Origin: Bacteroidales bacterium
GTDB lineage: Bacteria; Bacteroidota; Bacteroidia; Bacteroidales; VadinHA17
Direction: 5' to 3'
Length of the DNA stretch: 7,694 nucleotides
Assembly (NCBI GenBank): GCA_031285575.1
Contig: JAITVX010000183.1
Span: 1 to 7,694 of the forward strand
Numbering within the stretch: the stretch's first letter is position 1; the number at the start of each line of letters is the position of its first letter. Below the pieces are notes generated by a model, which saw only the letters and a list, made by a program, of their open reading frames with translations, searched no databases and was not told the DNA's origin. Both the position numbers and the translations under genes were made by a program. Of the stretch, positions 1 through 5,782 are shown piece by piece.

Positions 1-23
1 CAGGCAACAGTTAAAGAAAACAT

Positions 24-83
24 AAAGTTAAGTAAAGTTCAAGGGCAAAAAGTTAAAGTAAAAGTAAAGTAAAATAAAGTTCA
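24..83. repeat. A/G/T-rich degenerate repeat (AAAGTTAA ... TAAAGTTCA)
   Basis: Two related stretches, 24-41 and 49-83, both begin AAAGTTAA and end TAAAGTTCA. The second is longer because it has extra GTAAA-type words. The top strand is strongly purine biased and nearly free of C. This looks like slippage-prone simple sequence between genes. No function is suggested by the sequence. Confidence 0.5.
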
Positions 84-280
84 CGGACATTTCGTTTTAA
101 ACAAACAATGCCGTCACAGACCGCTCACTCCCGCATCTATTGCCATTTTGCGCCGTTTTCTACTCCCTATGAAATTAGGACAGTTCGTTTTGTGCCCCAT
201 AATACTCAGTGGTAAACATCGGGGAGCAGTATTTATTATAGTAAATGTTGGGATAGGATTAAATAATCCCACATCCAAAC

Positions 281-314
281 TTACCGCAGCCGGTAAAAAT
301 ATTTACTACTTTTG
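281..314 (+). promoter_or_regulatory. Possible xerD promoter with overlapping palindrome
   Basis: TACTTTTG at 307-314 matches the Bacteroidota -7 consensus TAnnTTTG exactly. No good TTTG/TTG -33 box lies 19-21 nt upstream. That position is instead occupied by a perfect inverted repeat, TTACCG-CAGC-CGGTAA (281-296), which could be an operator. The start of xerD is about 110 nt downstream, so the leader would be long. The match to the -7 box is seen; the promoter role is inferred. Confidence 0.4.
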
Positions 315-424
315 CTGCATGGCAAGCAAGCCGGCAAACCCGGCGAGGCATTTTAAAGAAAAACAGTGTCCTGGAAAAAAATAGCAACTACAACACCTTT
401 ACAGTTTAAGAACACGATAAAACC

Positions 425-1324
425 ATGAGTCTTACCTGGCGTCAGTCTATTAGCGGTTTCACTGCATACCTGCGGCTCGAAAAGTCGCTCTCGGAAAACA
501 GTGTACAGGCCTATCTCGACGATGCAGGCAAACTCCAGCGGTTTTTTACAGAATCTGTTCCGGAGAAACTGCCCGACGAAGTTACATACGCCGGCCTGAA
601 AGAGTTTCTGGTGTGGCACAGCCAACTTAACAGCAATCCCCGCACACAGGCGCGGGTTATATCAGGCATAAAGGCTTTTTACAAATATCTGCTTATTGAA
701 GGCGAAATAACAGAAAGCCCTGCCGCACTTGTGGAATCGCCTAAAACAGGCTTCAGGCTGCCACAGACGCTTTCCGTTGCAGAGATTGACGCCATCATTG
801 CGGCCATCGACCTCAGCAGGCCGGAAGGGCACCGTAACAAGGCAATAATAGAAACCCTCTACGGCTGCGGCCTGCGCGTGTCGGAGCTCGTAAACCTGCG
901 CCTTACCGACATACACGGCCACGAAGAATATATTACCGTTACCGGAAAGGGCAACAAGCAGCGCCTCGTGCCCATAAGCCGCAAGGCGCTCGGCGAAATA
1001 GACCTGTACCGCCCGCACCGCAACAGCCTTGCCGTTATAAAAGACGAAAACACGGTATTCCTGAACCGCCGCGGCAAGAAACTAACCCGCACAATGATAT
1101 TTACAATAATAAAAAACCTTGCCGCCAAAGCCGGTATAAAAAAGAACATCAGCCCCCACACTTTCAGGCACTCGTTTGCAACCCACATGGTTGAAGCCGG
1201 AGCCGACCTGCGTGCAGTGCAGGAAATGCTGGGGCACGAATCGGTCCTTACAACCGAAATATATACGCACCTCGACCGCAGCTTCCTGCGCGACACCGTA
1301 AACATGTATCACCCCAGAGCGTAA
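425..1324 (+). CDS. xerD: Site-specific tyrosine recombinase XerD
   Basis: A 299-residue tyrosine recombinase, the usual length for XerC/XerD. It resolves chromosome dimers at dif together with a partner recombinase, coordinated by FtsK at the division septum. An N-terminal SAM-like core-binding domain spans about residues 8-93 and the catalytic domain about 110-295. The full catalytic set is visible: Arg151 (in GCGLRVSEL), Lys175 (in TGKGNK), His245 and Arg248 (in HTFRH), His271 (in LGHES) and nucleophile Tyr280 (in IYTH). Their spacing matches E. coli XerD (R148, K172, H244, R247, H270, Y279) almost residue for residue. The C-terminal YHPRA resembles the XerD ending HHPRA, which favours XerD over XerC. 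The start ATG at 425 gives the normal family N-terminus and has no Shine-Dalgarno, as is common in this phylum. The gene ends 1 nt from the convergent acetyltransferase gene. Confidence 0.92.
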   Translation: MSLTWRQSISGFTAYLRLEKSLSENSVQAYLDDAGKLQRFFTESVPEKLPDEVTYAGLKEFLVWHSQLNSNPRTQARVISGIKAFYKYLLIEGEITESPAALVESPKTGFRLPQTLSVAEIDAIIAAIDLSRPEGHRNKAIIETLYGCGLRVSELVNLRLTDIHGHEEYITVTGKGNKQRLVPISRKALGEIDLYRPHRNSLAVIKDENTVFLNRRGKKLTRTMIFTIIKNLAAKAGIKKNISPHTFRHSFATHMVEAGADLRAVQEMLGHESVLTTEIYTHLDRSFLRDTVNMYHPRA

Positions 1325-1325
1325 T

Positions 1326-2447
1326 CTACAAATCCTTCTCATAAATTCTGAACCGCTTCACCACCTCGCACCCCACGCGCTCATACTCGCTGCGCATCCT
1401 CGCGTTATCCTCAAGCACCAGGTGGCTGTCGAGCTGTTCCATTCCATGCTCAATGCCCGACTTCAGAATCTTAACCCCCATCAGCACATCGAGGCCTTTG
1501 CCCCGATACTCGGGGCACACTCCACCGAGCATCATAAGCAGCTTTTTCGACCGCTTCGACGCCCTCATAACCTTCAGAAACCCCAGCGGGAAAAGCCTCC
1601 CGCGCACAGCCCTTATGCCCTCGCTAAGGTCGGGGATGCCAATTGCAAATGCCACAATACGCCCGCCAGCCATCACAATCTTCACAAACTTGGGGTCGAG
1701 CACAGGCAGATACCTGTTTGCAAATTCCATCTTCTCGCCGTCGTTAAGCGGCACAAAGCCATAAATCTCGCTGAACGACTGGTTCATCACCTCCAGTATG
1801 CCTGTAATATGCGGTCTCAACTCGCGGATTGACCCGAACTCAACAATCTTATACTCGCCCTGCCCATTCACACGCTCCAGCACACGTTCGTAAACCTCCG
1901 GAAACACATCGGGAAACTTCCCTACGTAGTTCACCAAATCAACCTTCTTGCGGAAGCCGCCTTTTTCGGTAAACAGCGCCATATAGGGCGAATTGGTAGC
2001 GCTCGTCATCACCTGCGGCAACTTGAACCCTTCAACCTGAAACCCCTGCGGATCCTTGTCTGAAAAACCCAGAGGCCCAATAATCCGTTTCATGCCCTGT
2101 TCGCGCAGCCAGGCTTCAACGGCGTTCATCAGCGCGGTGTAAACAATACGCTCGTTATAGCACTCCATAAAGCAGAACCGGCCGTCGTCAACTCCGTGAA
2201 TTTCGTTATACCGCCTGTTCACAATGCCCATCACCCGCCCCACGCACCGCTTGCCGCGGTAGGCAAGCAGCATAATGGTGTCGGCATATCTGTACGACTT
2301 GTTTCTCTTTTTATCGAAAAGCAACTTCTCGTCGGCATAAATCGGATGAAGCCATTCAGGCTCCCTTGCATGCACCTGTTCGGGAAGAAAGATAAAATCT
2401 TTCAGCTCCCGCCGCGTAACCGCCTCCCTTATTGTTAACTGTTCCAT
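1326..2447 (-). CDS. GNAT-like N-acetyltransferase family protein (373 aa)
   Basis: The protein resembles the large YghO-like GNAT group that is common in Bacteroidota. Its natural substrate is not known to me. The N-terminal half contains the group's hallmark stretch: GPLGFSDKDPQGFQVEGF (residues 124-141), then TNSPYMALFTEKGGF (151-165). The C-terminal half, about residues 200-370, is an acetyltransferase fold. Its acetyl-CoA pyrophosphate-binding loop is PEYRGKG (312-318), and LVLEDN (343-348) is followed by a typical GNAT ending. No signal peptide or membrane segment is seen, so it should be cytoplasmic. The start ATG lies at 2445-2447 with an A/T-rich leader. It faces xerD tail to tail and is divergent from the membrane-protein gene at 2707. 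Assignment to GNAT is confident; the substrate is not inferable here. Confidence 0.82.
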   Translation of the reverse strand: MEQLTIREAVTRRELKDFIFLPEQVHAREPEWLHPIYADEKLLFDKKRNKSYRYADTIMLLAYRGKRCVGRVMGIVNRRYNEIHGVDDGRFCFMECYNERIVYTALMNAVEAWLREQGMKRIIGPLGFSDKDPQGFQVEGFKLPQVMTSATNSPYMALFTEKGGFRKKVDLVNYVGKFPDVFPEVYERVLERVNGQGEYKIVEFGSIRELRPHITGILEVMNQSFSEIYGFVPLNDGEKMEFANRYLPVLDPKFVKIVMAGGRIVAFAIGIPDLSEGIRAVRGRLFPLGFLKVMRASKRSKKLLMMLGGVCPEYRGKGLDVLMGVKILKSGIEHGMEQLDSHLVLEDNARMRSEYERVGCEVVKRFRIYEKDL

Positions 2448-2550
2448 AATTAAGAATTAATTATAAAGAGATTTAAACTGCGAAATAATAACTAAAAAAC
2501 AACAATTAATACATTTCTGTTAAAAATATTTAAACATGAATAAAAGCAGC

Positions 2551-2596
2551 TCCCCAGCTCATACCCGGTGCGCCGGTTTGTCTTCAGGGCGGGGGA
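2551..2596. promoter_or_regulatory. GC-rich two-helix structured element in the divergent intergenic region
   Basis: The gap 2448-2706 is very AT-rich except for this island. Bases 2551-2560 (TCCCCAGCTC) pair with 2587-2596 (GGGCGGGGGA): nine pairs including one G-U, around one A-G mismatch. Inside sits a second hairpin, CCGG-TGCG-CCGG at 2565-2576. The single-stranded TTGTCTTCA follows on the 3' side. It does not match any riboswitch consensus I can recall (checked by memory against cobalamin, TPP, fluoride and guanidine types). No T-run follows, so it is not a classical terminator. It lies upstream of the possible promoter at 2665, so a leader-RNA role for the + gene would need an earlier start site. 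Confidence 0.45.
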
Positions 2597-2664
2597 TGGA
2601 AGAGGTTTTATGATGTTTTGTACGGAATTGTTCCGGTTTATGAAAAGGTTTCATATTTTATATC

Positions 2665-2672
2665 TATAATTG
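2665..2672 (+). promoter_or_regulatory. Possible -7 promoter box for the metal-transporter gene
   Basis: TATAATTG matches TAnnTTTG with one mismatch and lies 34 nt before the ATG at 2707. No clear -33 box is present at the expected distance; TTTATG at 2637-2642 is only loosely placed. This is a weak call based on position and partial consensus. The rest of the 2448-2706 gap shows no gene. Confidence 0.28.
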
Positions 2673-2706
2673 CAGCTTAAAATTAGCTCATTAAAGATAA
2701 GCAATA

Positions 2707-3417
2707 ATGGAAAACTCTATTGCCATACTGTCGGTTACAGCTGTTTCGCTTGCTTTTTTCCATACACTGCTGGGGCCCGACCACTATCTGCCGTTTATTG
2801 TTCTGAGCGAGGCAAGAAAGTGGACGGTAAGGCGGACAATGCTCATTACGTTCCTTTGCGGCGTTGGGCATGTGCTTGGTTCGGTAATACTCGGAATGGT
2901 TGGTATTGCGGCAGGAATATCGGTGGCAAAGCTTGTTGATGCCGAATCTGTCCGCGGAAGCATTGCTGCATGGCTTTTCATTGCCTTCGGGCTTGTTTAC
3001 ATGATGATAAGTGTACGTAACCTGATAAAAAACAGGCGGCACACCCATTCCCACAACCATTCGGGATGTGAAGAACACCGGCACGAACACAGCCATTCCG
3101 GTGCACACACGCATGTTCACGAAACCGGCGCCGTAAAAACAACGCCGTGGATACTTTTCCTTATCTTTGTTTTCGGCCCCTGCGAACCGCTTATACCAAT
3201 CCTCATGTATCCTGCCGCCAGGAGCAACGTTGCCGGAGCGGTATTTGTTTCCGCTGTGTTTGCTGCGGTAACCATTGCAACAATGATGCTGACCGTTCTG
3301 GCATTTAAACTTGGGCTTAACCGTATTAACCTTAAGCCCGTAGAAAAATACAGCCACCTTATTGCCGGAGCCACAATTTTCCTGTCGGGAATGGCAATAC
3401 AGTTTCTTGGTCTTTAA
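2707..3417 (+). CDS. Putative Ni/Co-type metal transporter (UreH/NicO-like) with His-rich loop
   Basis: A 236-residue integral inner-membrane protein with about six hydrophobic segments (roughly 5-22, 44-70, 84-103, 146-165, 174-203, 217-236). Helix 1 carries HTLLGPDH (19-26), an H-x5-DH arrangement reminiscent of the metal-binding HX4DH signature of nickel/cobalt transporters and the GPDH/EPDH motif of UreH-like proteins. A further His55 lies in helix 2. The loop between helices 3 and 4 (112-138) holds 11 histidines, mostly alternating, typical of metal-buffering loops in RcnA, HupE and ZIP-type carriers. GPCEPLIP (157-164) opens the second half. Uptake versus export, and Ni/Co versus another divalent metal, cannot be decided. 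It may be annotated elsewhere as TauE/SafE-like or urease-accessory-like, but no urease or hydrogenase gene is nearby. It appears monocistronic, with a possible terminator just downstream. Confidence 0.68.
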   Translation: MENSIAILSVTAVSLAFFHTLLGPDHYLPFIVLSEARKWTVRRTMLITFLCGVGHVLGSVILGMVGIAAGISVAKLVDAESVRGSIAAWLFIAFGLVYMMISVRNLIKNRRHTHSHNHSGCEEHRHEHSHSGAHTHVHETGAVKTTPWILFLIFVFGPCEPLIPILMYPAARSNVAGAVFVSAVFAAVTIATMMLTVLAFKLGLNRINLKPVEKYSHLIAGATIFLSGMAIQFLGL

Positions 3418-3428
3418 TAAAGACGGCA

Positions 3429-3454
3429 GCGCCTGCAATGGCGCACTCCTTTTT
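3429..3454 (+). terminator. Possible intrinsic terminator after the transporter gene
   Basis: GCGCC-tgcaat-GGCGC (3429-3444) forms a 5-bp all-GC stem 11 nt after the TAA at 3415-3417. Five T's follow at 3450-3454, after a 5-nt gap. The stem is short and the T-run slightly distant, so this is plausible rather than firm. Confidence 0.45.
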
Positions 3455-3497
3455 CAGCCATTACGAACGCGGGGTGCGAAGCTGGAAGCAATCTACT

Positions 3498-3612
3498 GTT
3501 GCGAGTGTGCAACAGCATGTGTAAAGAGTGATTTACAGCATGCGTAAAAGGTGGTTTACAGCATGTGTAAAAGGTGATTTACAGCATGCGTAAAAGGTGC
3601 CTTGCACCATGC
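3498..3612. repeat. Tandem array of five 23-bp hairpin units
   Basis: Units start at 3498, 3521, 3544, 3567 and 3590. Each is arm(5)-loop(6)-arm'(5)-linker(7). Unit 1 is GTTGC-GAGTGT-GCAAC plus AGCATGT. Units 2-4 are GTAAA-(GAGTGA, AGGTGG, AGGTGA)-TTTAC plus AGCATGC/T. Unit 5 is GTAAA-AGGTGC-CTTGC plus ACCATGC, which keeps four of five pairs with one G-U. The arms can also pair across the linker, for example the perfect TTTACA-gcatg-TGTAAA at 3555-3571, so two folding registers exist. The stem of unit 1 can be extended to CTGTTGC/GCAACAG (3496-3515). There are no spacers of unique sequence, so this is not a CRISPR array. It could act as DNA (a protein-binding array with a period of about two helical turns) or as RNA; nothing in the sequence decides. 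Confidence 0.75.
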
Positions 3613-3640
3613 TGCAAGCCTCAGGCTGCAGGAACAGCAA

Positions 3641-3658
3641 CTGCAGGCTCCCCTGCAG
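3641..3658. repeat. Perfect 7-bp inverted repeat
   Basis: CTGCAGG (3641-3647) and CCTGCAG (3652-3658) flank the 4-nt loop CTCC. A further CTGCAGG lies at 3626-3632, and the right arm continues as CTGCAGG (3653-3659), making three copies of this word in 34 bases. No T-run follows on either side, so it is not a typical terminator. Confidence 0.55.
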
Positions 3659-3721
3659 GCCGCGCACATAAAAAGAATATGTTTCCCTCGCGCCTTTCAT
3701 GCTGTTATATATAAAAACAGG

Positions 3722-3752
3722 TTGCCGTAATTGTTTTAATTGTTTAGCTTTG
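3722..3752 (+). promoter_or_regulatory. Bacteroidota-type promoter of the DUF4290-murA operon
   Basis: TTG at 3722-3724, a 20-nt spacer and TAGCTTTG at 3745-3752 match the primary sigma-factor consensus of Bacteroidota (TTTG or TTG at -33, TAnnTTTG at -7). Transcription would start a few bases after 3752, giving a leader of roughly 15-20 nt before the ATG at 3775. The hairpin array lies immediately upstream of this promoter. Confidence 0.65.
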
Positions 3753-3774
3753 CCGGTGTTTTTTAAATGAAATA

Positions 3775-4473
3775 ATGATGACTTACGACTACAACACACA
3801 GCGGCAACGGATGACCCTGCCCGAATATGGCCGGAACGTGCAGAAAATGGTTGACTACGTTAAAACCATAGAAAACCGCAACGAGCGCAACAGAGCCGCA
3901 AAAACCATAGTTAAGGTTATGGGAAACCTCAACACACACCTGCGCGATGTGGGCGATTTCAAACATAAACTGTGGGACCATCTGGCAGTTATTTCCGACT
4001 TTGGCCTCGATATCGATTCGCCCTATGAGCCGCCCGAAGAACAGAAACTCAAAGCAAAGCCCAACAGCATACCATACGCGCATGGCAGAGTAAGGTTTCT
4101 TCACTACGGAAGAATAGTTGAGCACATGATTAATGCAGCCGTTAAACTCGACGACGGCCAGGAAAAGGAACACCTCGTTTCGCTTATCGCCAACCAGATG
4201 AAAAAGTCGTATGTAACATGGAACAGAAGCCAGGTGTCCGACGAAGTTATTATAAACGACATCAAAACACTGTCGCGCGGGAAGCTTAACATTACCGACG
4301 GCATTAAAATAATGGAAGTAAAAGAACCGGTTCAGCAGCAGGCTCAGGCGAATGCGAGGAGAAAACAGCAGCACACCAAACAGCAGAATAAAAACTACGG
4401 CCGGCAAAACCACGGCCAGAACCAGAACAGCAAGCAGCAATTCAATAAAAAGAAAGGATACGGCAAACACTGA
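3775..4473 (+). CDS. DUF4290 domain-containing protein
   Basis: A 232-residue protein of the DUF4290 family, which as far as I know is confined to Bacteroidota and has no established function. The conserved opening MxYNTQRxxMxLPEYGRNVQKMVDY is evident at residues 1-28. A mostly helical domain follows to about residue 180 and includes SIPYAHGRVRFLHYGRIVE (98-116) and NQMKKSYVTWNR (140-151). Residues 187-232 form a low-complexity tail rich in Gln, Asn and Lys with a basic end, probably disordered; such tails often bind nucleic acid, but that is inference. No signal peptide or membrane segment is seen. Two ATGs are adjacent at 3775 and 3778; either may be used. The stop TGA shares its A with the start of murA, so the two are translationally coupled, which fits the DUF4290-murA pairing I recall from other members of the phylum and hints at a role near peptidoglycan synthesis. 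Confidence 0.88.
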   Translation: MMTYDYNTQRQRMTLPEYGRNVQKMVDYVKTIENRNERNRAAKTIVKVMGNLNTHLRDVGDFKHKLWDHLAVISDFGLDIDSPYEPPEEQKLKAKPNSIPYAHGRVRFLHYGRIVEHMINAAVKLDDGQEKEHLVSLIANQMKKSYVTWNRSQVSDEVIINDIKTLSRGKLNITDGIKIMEVKEPVQQQAQANARRKQQHTKQQNKNYGRQNHGQNQNSKQQFNKKKGYGKH

Positions 4474-5777
4474 TGGGCTCTTTTATTGTACAGGGAGGCA
4501 AACGCCTTAAAGGAGAAATAACGCCACAGGGCGCAAAAAACGAAGCGCTGCAGGTTATCTGCGCCACACTTCTAACGTCGGAAAAAGTAACCATAAGCAA
4601 CATACCCGAAATTGCCGACGTTGACAAACTCATCGACCTGCTGTGCAAAATGGGCGTTGAAATTACCGGCGAACCCGGCGGCGCAACAGGTTTCAAAGCC
4701 GGCACTATTGACCTCGACTACCTTCAAACCGACGAATTTCAGTCGCTAAGCTCCTCGCTCCGCGGCTCAATAATGATAGTAGGCCCGCTGCTGGCACGGT
4801 TCGGCAAGGCATACCTGCCAAAACCCGGCGGCGACAAAATAGGGCGCCGGCGCATCGACACACACCTTACAGGCTTCCTGAAACTCGGAGCCCGGCTCGG
4901 CTCAAACACATCGGGCACACTGATGTGCATCGACGCCGGCGAACTGAACGGAACCTACCTGCACCTCGACGAAGCCTCCGTTACCGGAACCGCAAACATC
5001 ATAATGGCCGCAGCGCTTGCCAAAGGACGAACAACAATATACAACGCCGCCTGCGAACCATACATACAGCAACTCTGCAGAATGCTCGCCGCCATGGGAG
5101 CGCAGATAACCGGAACAGGCTCGAACCTCCTCTGCATCGACGGAGTGCCGGCGCTTGCCGGATGCAGCCACACAATACTTCCCGACATGATTGAAATAGG
5201 GTCGTTCATCGGCATGGCCGCAATGACCGAATCGGAAATAACAATAAAAAACACATCGTTCGACAACCTCGGAATAATACCCGACTCGTTCCGCCGCCTC
5301 GGAATAAAACTTGAAAGAAGAGGCGACGATATCTTCATACCGCAGCAATCGCACTACGAAGTAGAAACATTCATCGACGGCTCCATAATGACCATTGCCG
5401 ACGCTATATGGCCAGGGCTTACACCCGACCTGCTGAGCATCTTCCTCGTAACCGCCACACAGGCAAAAGGCGCAGTGCTCATACACCAGAAAATGTTTGA
5501 AAGCAGGCTCTTTTTCGTCGATAAGCTGATAGACATGGGAGCCCAGATAATACTGTGCGACCCCCACCGCGCCACCGTAATAGGGCTCAACCGGTCGGCA
5601 AGGCTCCGGGCAGCCACCATGTCGTCGCCCGACATCAGGGCAGGGGTAGCCCTGCTGATAGCAGCCCTTTCAGCCGAAGGCCAAAGCGTAATACACAACA
5701 TAGAACAGATAGACCGCGGCTACCAGAACATCGACACGAGGCTGAATGCCCTTGGAGCCGATATTAAAAGGATCTGA
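4473..5777 (+). CDS. murA: UDP-N-acetylglucosamine 1-carboxyvinyltransferase MurA, Cys-to-Asp variant
   Basis: MurA transfers enolpyruvate from PEP to UDP-GlcNAc, the first committed step of peptidoglycan synthesis, in the cytoplasm. The length, 434 residues, is normal for the EPSP-synthase-like double-barrel fold. Lys22-Asn23 (in QGAKNEAL) match the E. coli substrate-binding pair exactly. Arg97 (LRGSIMIVGPL), Arg126 (IGRRRIDTH), Asp319 (the general base, in LTPDLLS) and Arg389 (PDIRAG) correspond to E. coli Arg91, Arg120, Asp305 and Arg397 by hand alignment. The mobile-loop Cys115 is replaced: the loop here reads PKPGGDKIG, with Asp121 at that place. In other bacteria this change removes the alkylation target of fosfomycin while keeping activity. 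It is coupled to the DUF4290 gene by a 1-nt overlap and ends 5 nt from a convergent gene, with no visible terminator. Confidence 0.95.
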   Translation: MGSFIVQGGKRLKGEITPQGAKNEALQVICATLLTSEKVTISNIPEIADVDKLIDLLCKMGVEITGEPGGATGFKAGTIDLDYLQTDEFQSLSSSLRGSIMIVGPLLARFGKAYLPKPGGDKIGRRRIDTHLTGFLKLGARLGSNTSGTLMCIDAGELNGTYLHLDEASVTGTANIIMAAALAKGRTTIYNAACEPYIQQLCRMLAAMGAQITGTGSNLLCIDGVPALAGCSHTILPDMIEIGSFIGMAAMTESEITIKNTSFDNLGIIPDSFRRLGIKLERRGDDIFIPQQSHYEVETFIDGSIMTIADAIWPGLTPDLLSIFLVTATQAKGAVLIHQKMFESRLFFVDKLIDMGAQIILCDPHRATVIGLNRSARLRAATMSSPDIRAGVALLIAALSAEGQSVIHNIEQIDRGYQNIDTRLNALGADIKRI

Positions 5778-5782
5778 CACCG

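Larger units (their letters stand above)
1..424. other. Non-coding leader region upstream of xerD
   Basis: I see no convincing gene here. The first 83 bases are a low-complexity stretch with almost no C, built from AAAGT and GTAAA words. Two perfect short inverted repeats follow: GGATT-AAAT-AATCC at 256-269 and TTACCG-CAGC-CGGTAA at 281-296. A Bacteroidota-type -7 box lies at 307-314. A weak hairpin, GCCGG-caaac-CCGGC at 330-344, would lie in the leader RNA. A 78-codon open frame at 148-384 has no recognisable composition or domain and I treat it as chance. A divergent gene could start at 23 on the minus strand (ATG TTT TCT TTA...), but only seven codons are visible and I cannot support it. 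Confidence 0.6.
3418..3774. other. Gene-free region packed with inverted repeats
   Basis: No gene is supported in these 357 bases. From left to right it contains the terminator-like hairpin at 3429-3444 and the five-unit hairpin array at 3498-3612. Then come CTTGCA-ccatgc-TGCAAG (3601-3618), the odd palindrome AGCCT-c-AGGCT (3617-3627) and three CTGCAGG words, two of which form CTGCAGG-ctcc-CCTGCAG (3641-3658). A bulged stem with an inner ACATA/TATGT hairpin follows (3658-3694), then CTGTT/AACAG (3702-3720), and finally the promoter for the next operon. CATGCTGT at 3698-3705 is an inverted copy of the ACAGCATG word of the array. Because the 23-bp unit is not a multiple of three, the open frames crossing it do not give a repeated peptide, which argues against coding. 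Confidence 0.6.

Noticed and set aside
1..23. Possible start of a divergent minus-strand gene (ATG at 23)
   Set aside because: Only seven codons are visible, with no promoter on that strand. It does not resemble the start of aroQ, which often lies next to xerD in this phylum.
148..384. Open frame of 78 codons upstream of xerD
   Set aside because: No domain or family resemblance, it crosses the candidate promoter and palindromes, and its composition looks like translated non-coding DNA.
2551..2596. Cobalamin, TPP, fluoride or guanidine riboswitch
   Set aside because: Superficial similarity of a CCGGTG-like segment only; the diagnostic conserved boxes of those classes are absent.
3498..3612. 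CRISPR array
   Set aside because: Units are contiguous with no unique spacers, and no cas gene is present.
3641..3658. Terminator from the CTGCAGG/CCTGCAG hairpin
   Set aside because: No T-run on either strand next to the stem, and no gene ends close to it.
3698..3720. dif-like Xer recombination site near the TATATATAAAAACAG stretch
   Set aside because: It lacks the two 11-bp arms around a 6-bp centre expected of dif; AT-richness alone is not evidence.
3533..3799. Minus-strand open frame of 88 codons across the hairpin array
   Set aside because: The 23-bp unit shifts frame each time so no repeated peptide results, and the frame overlaps the promoter and start of the DUF4290 gene.
4902..5567. 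221-codon minus-strand open frame inside murA
   Set aside because: Antisense shadow of a confidently identified gene whose catalytic residues are intact.
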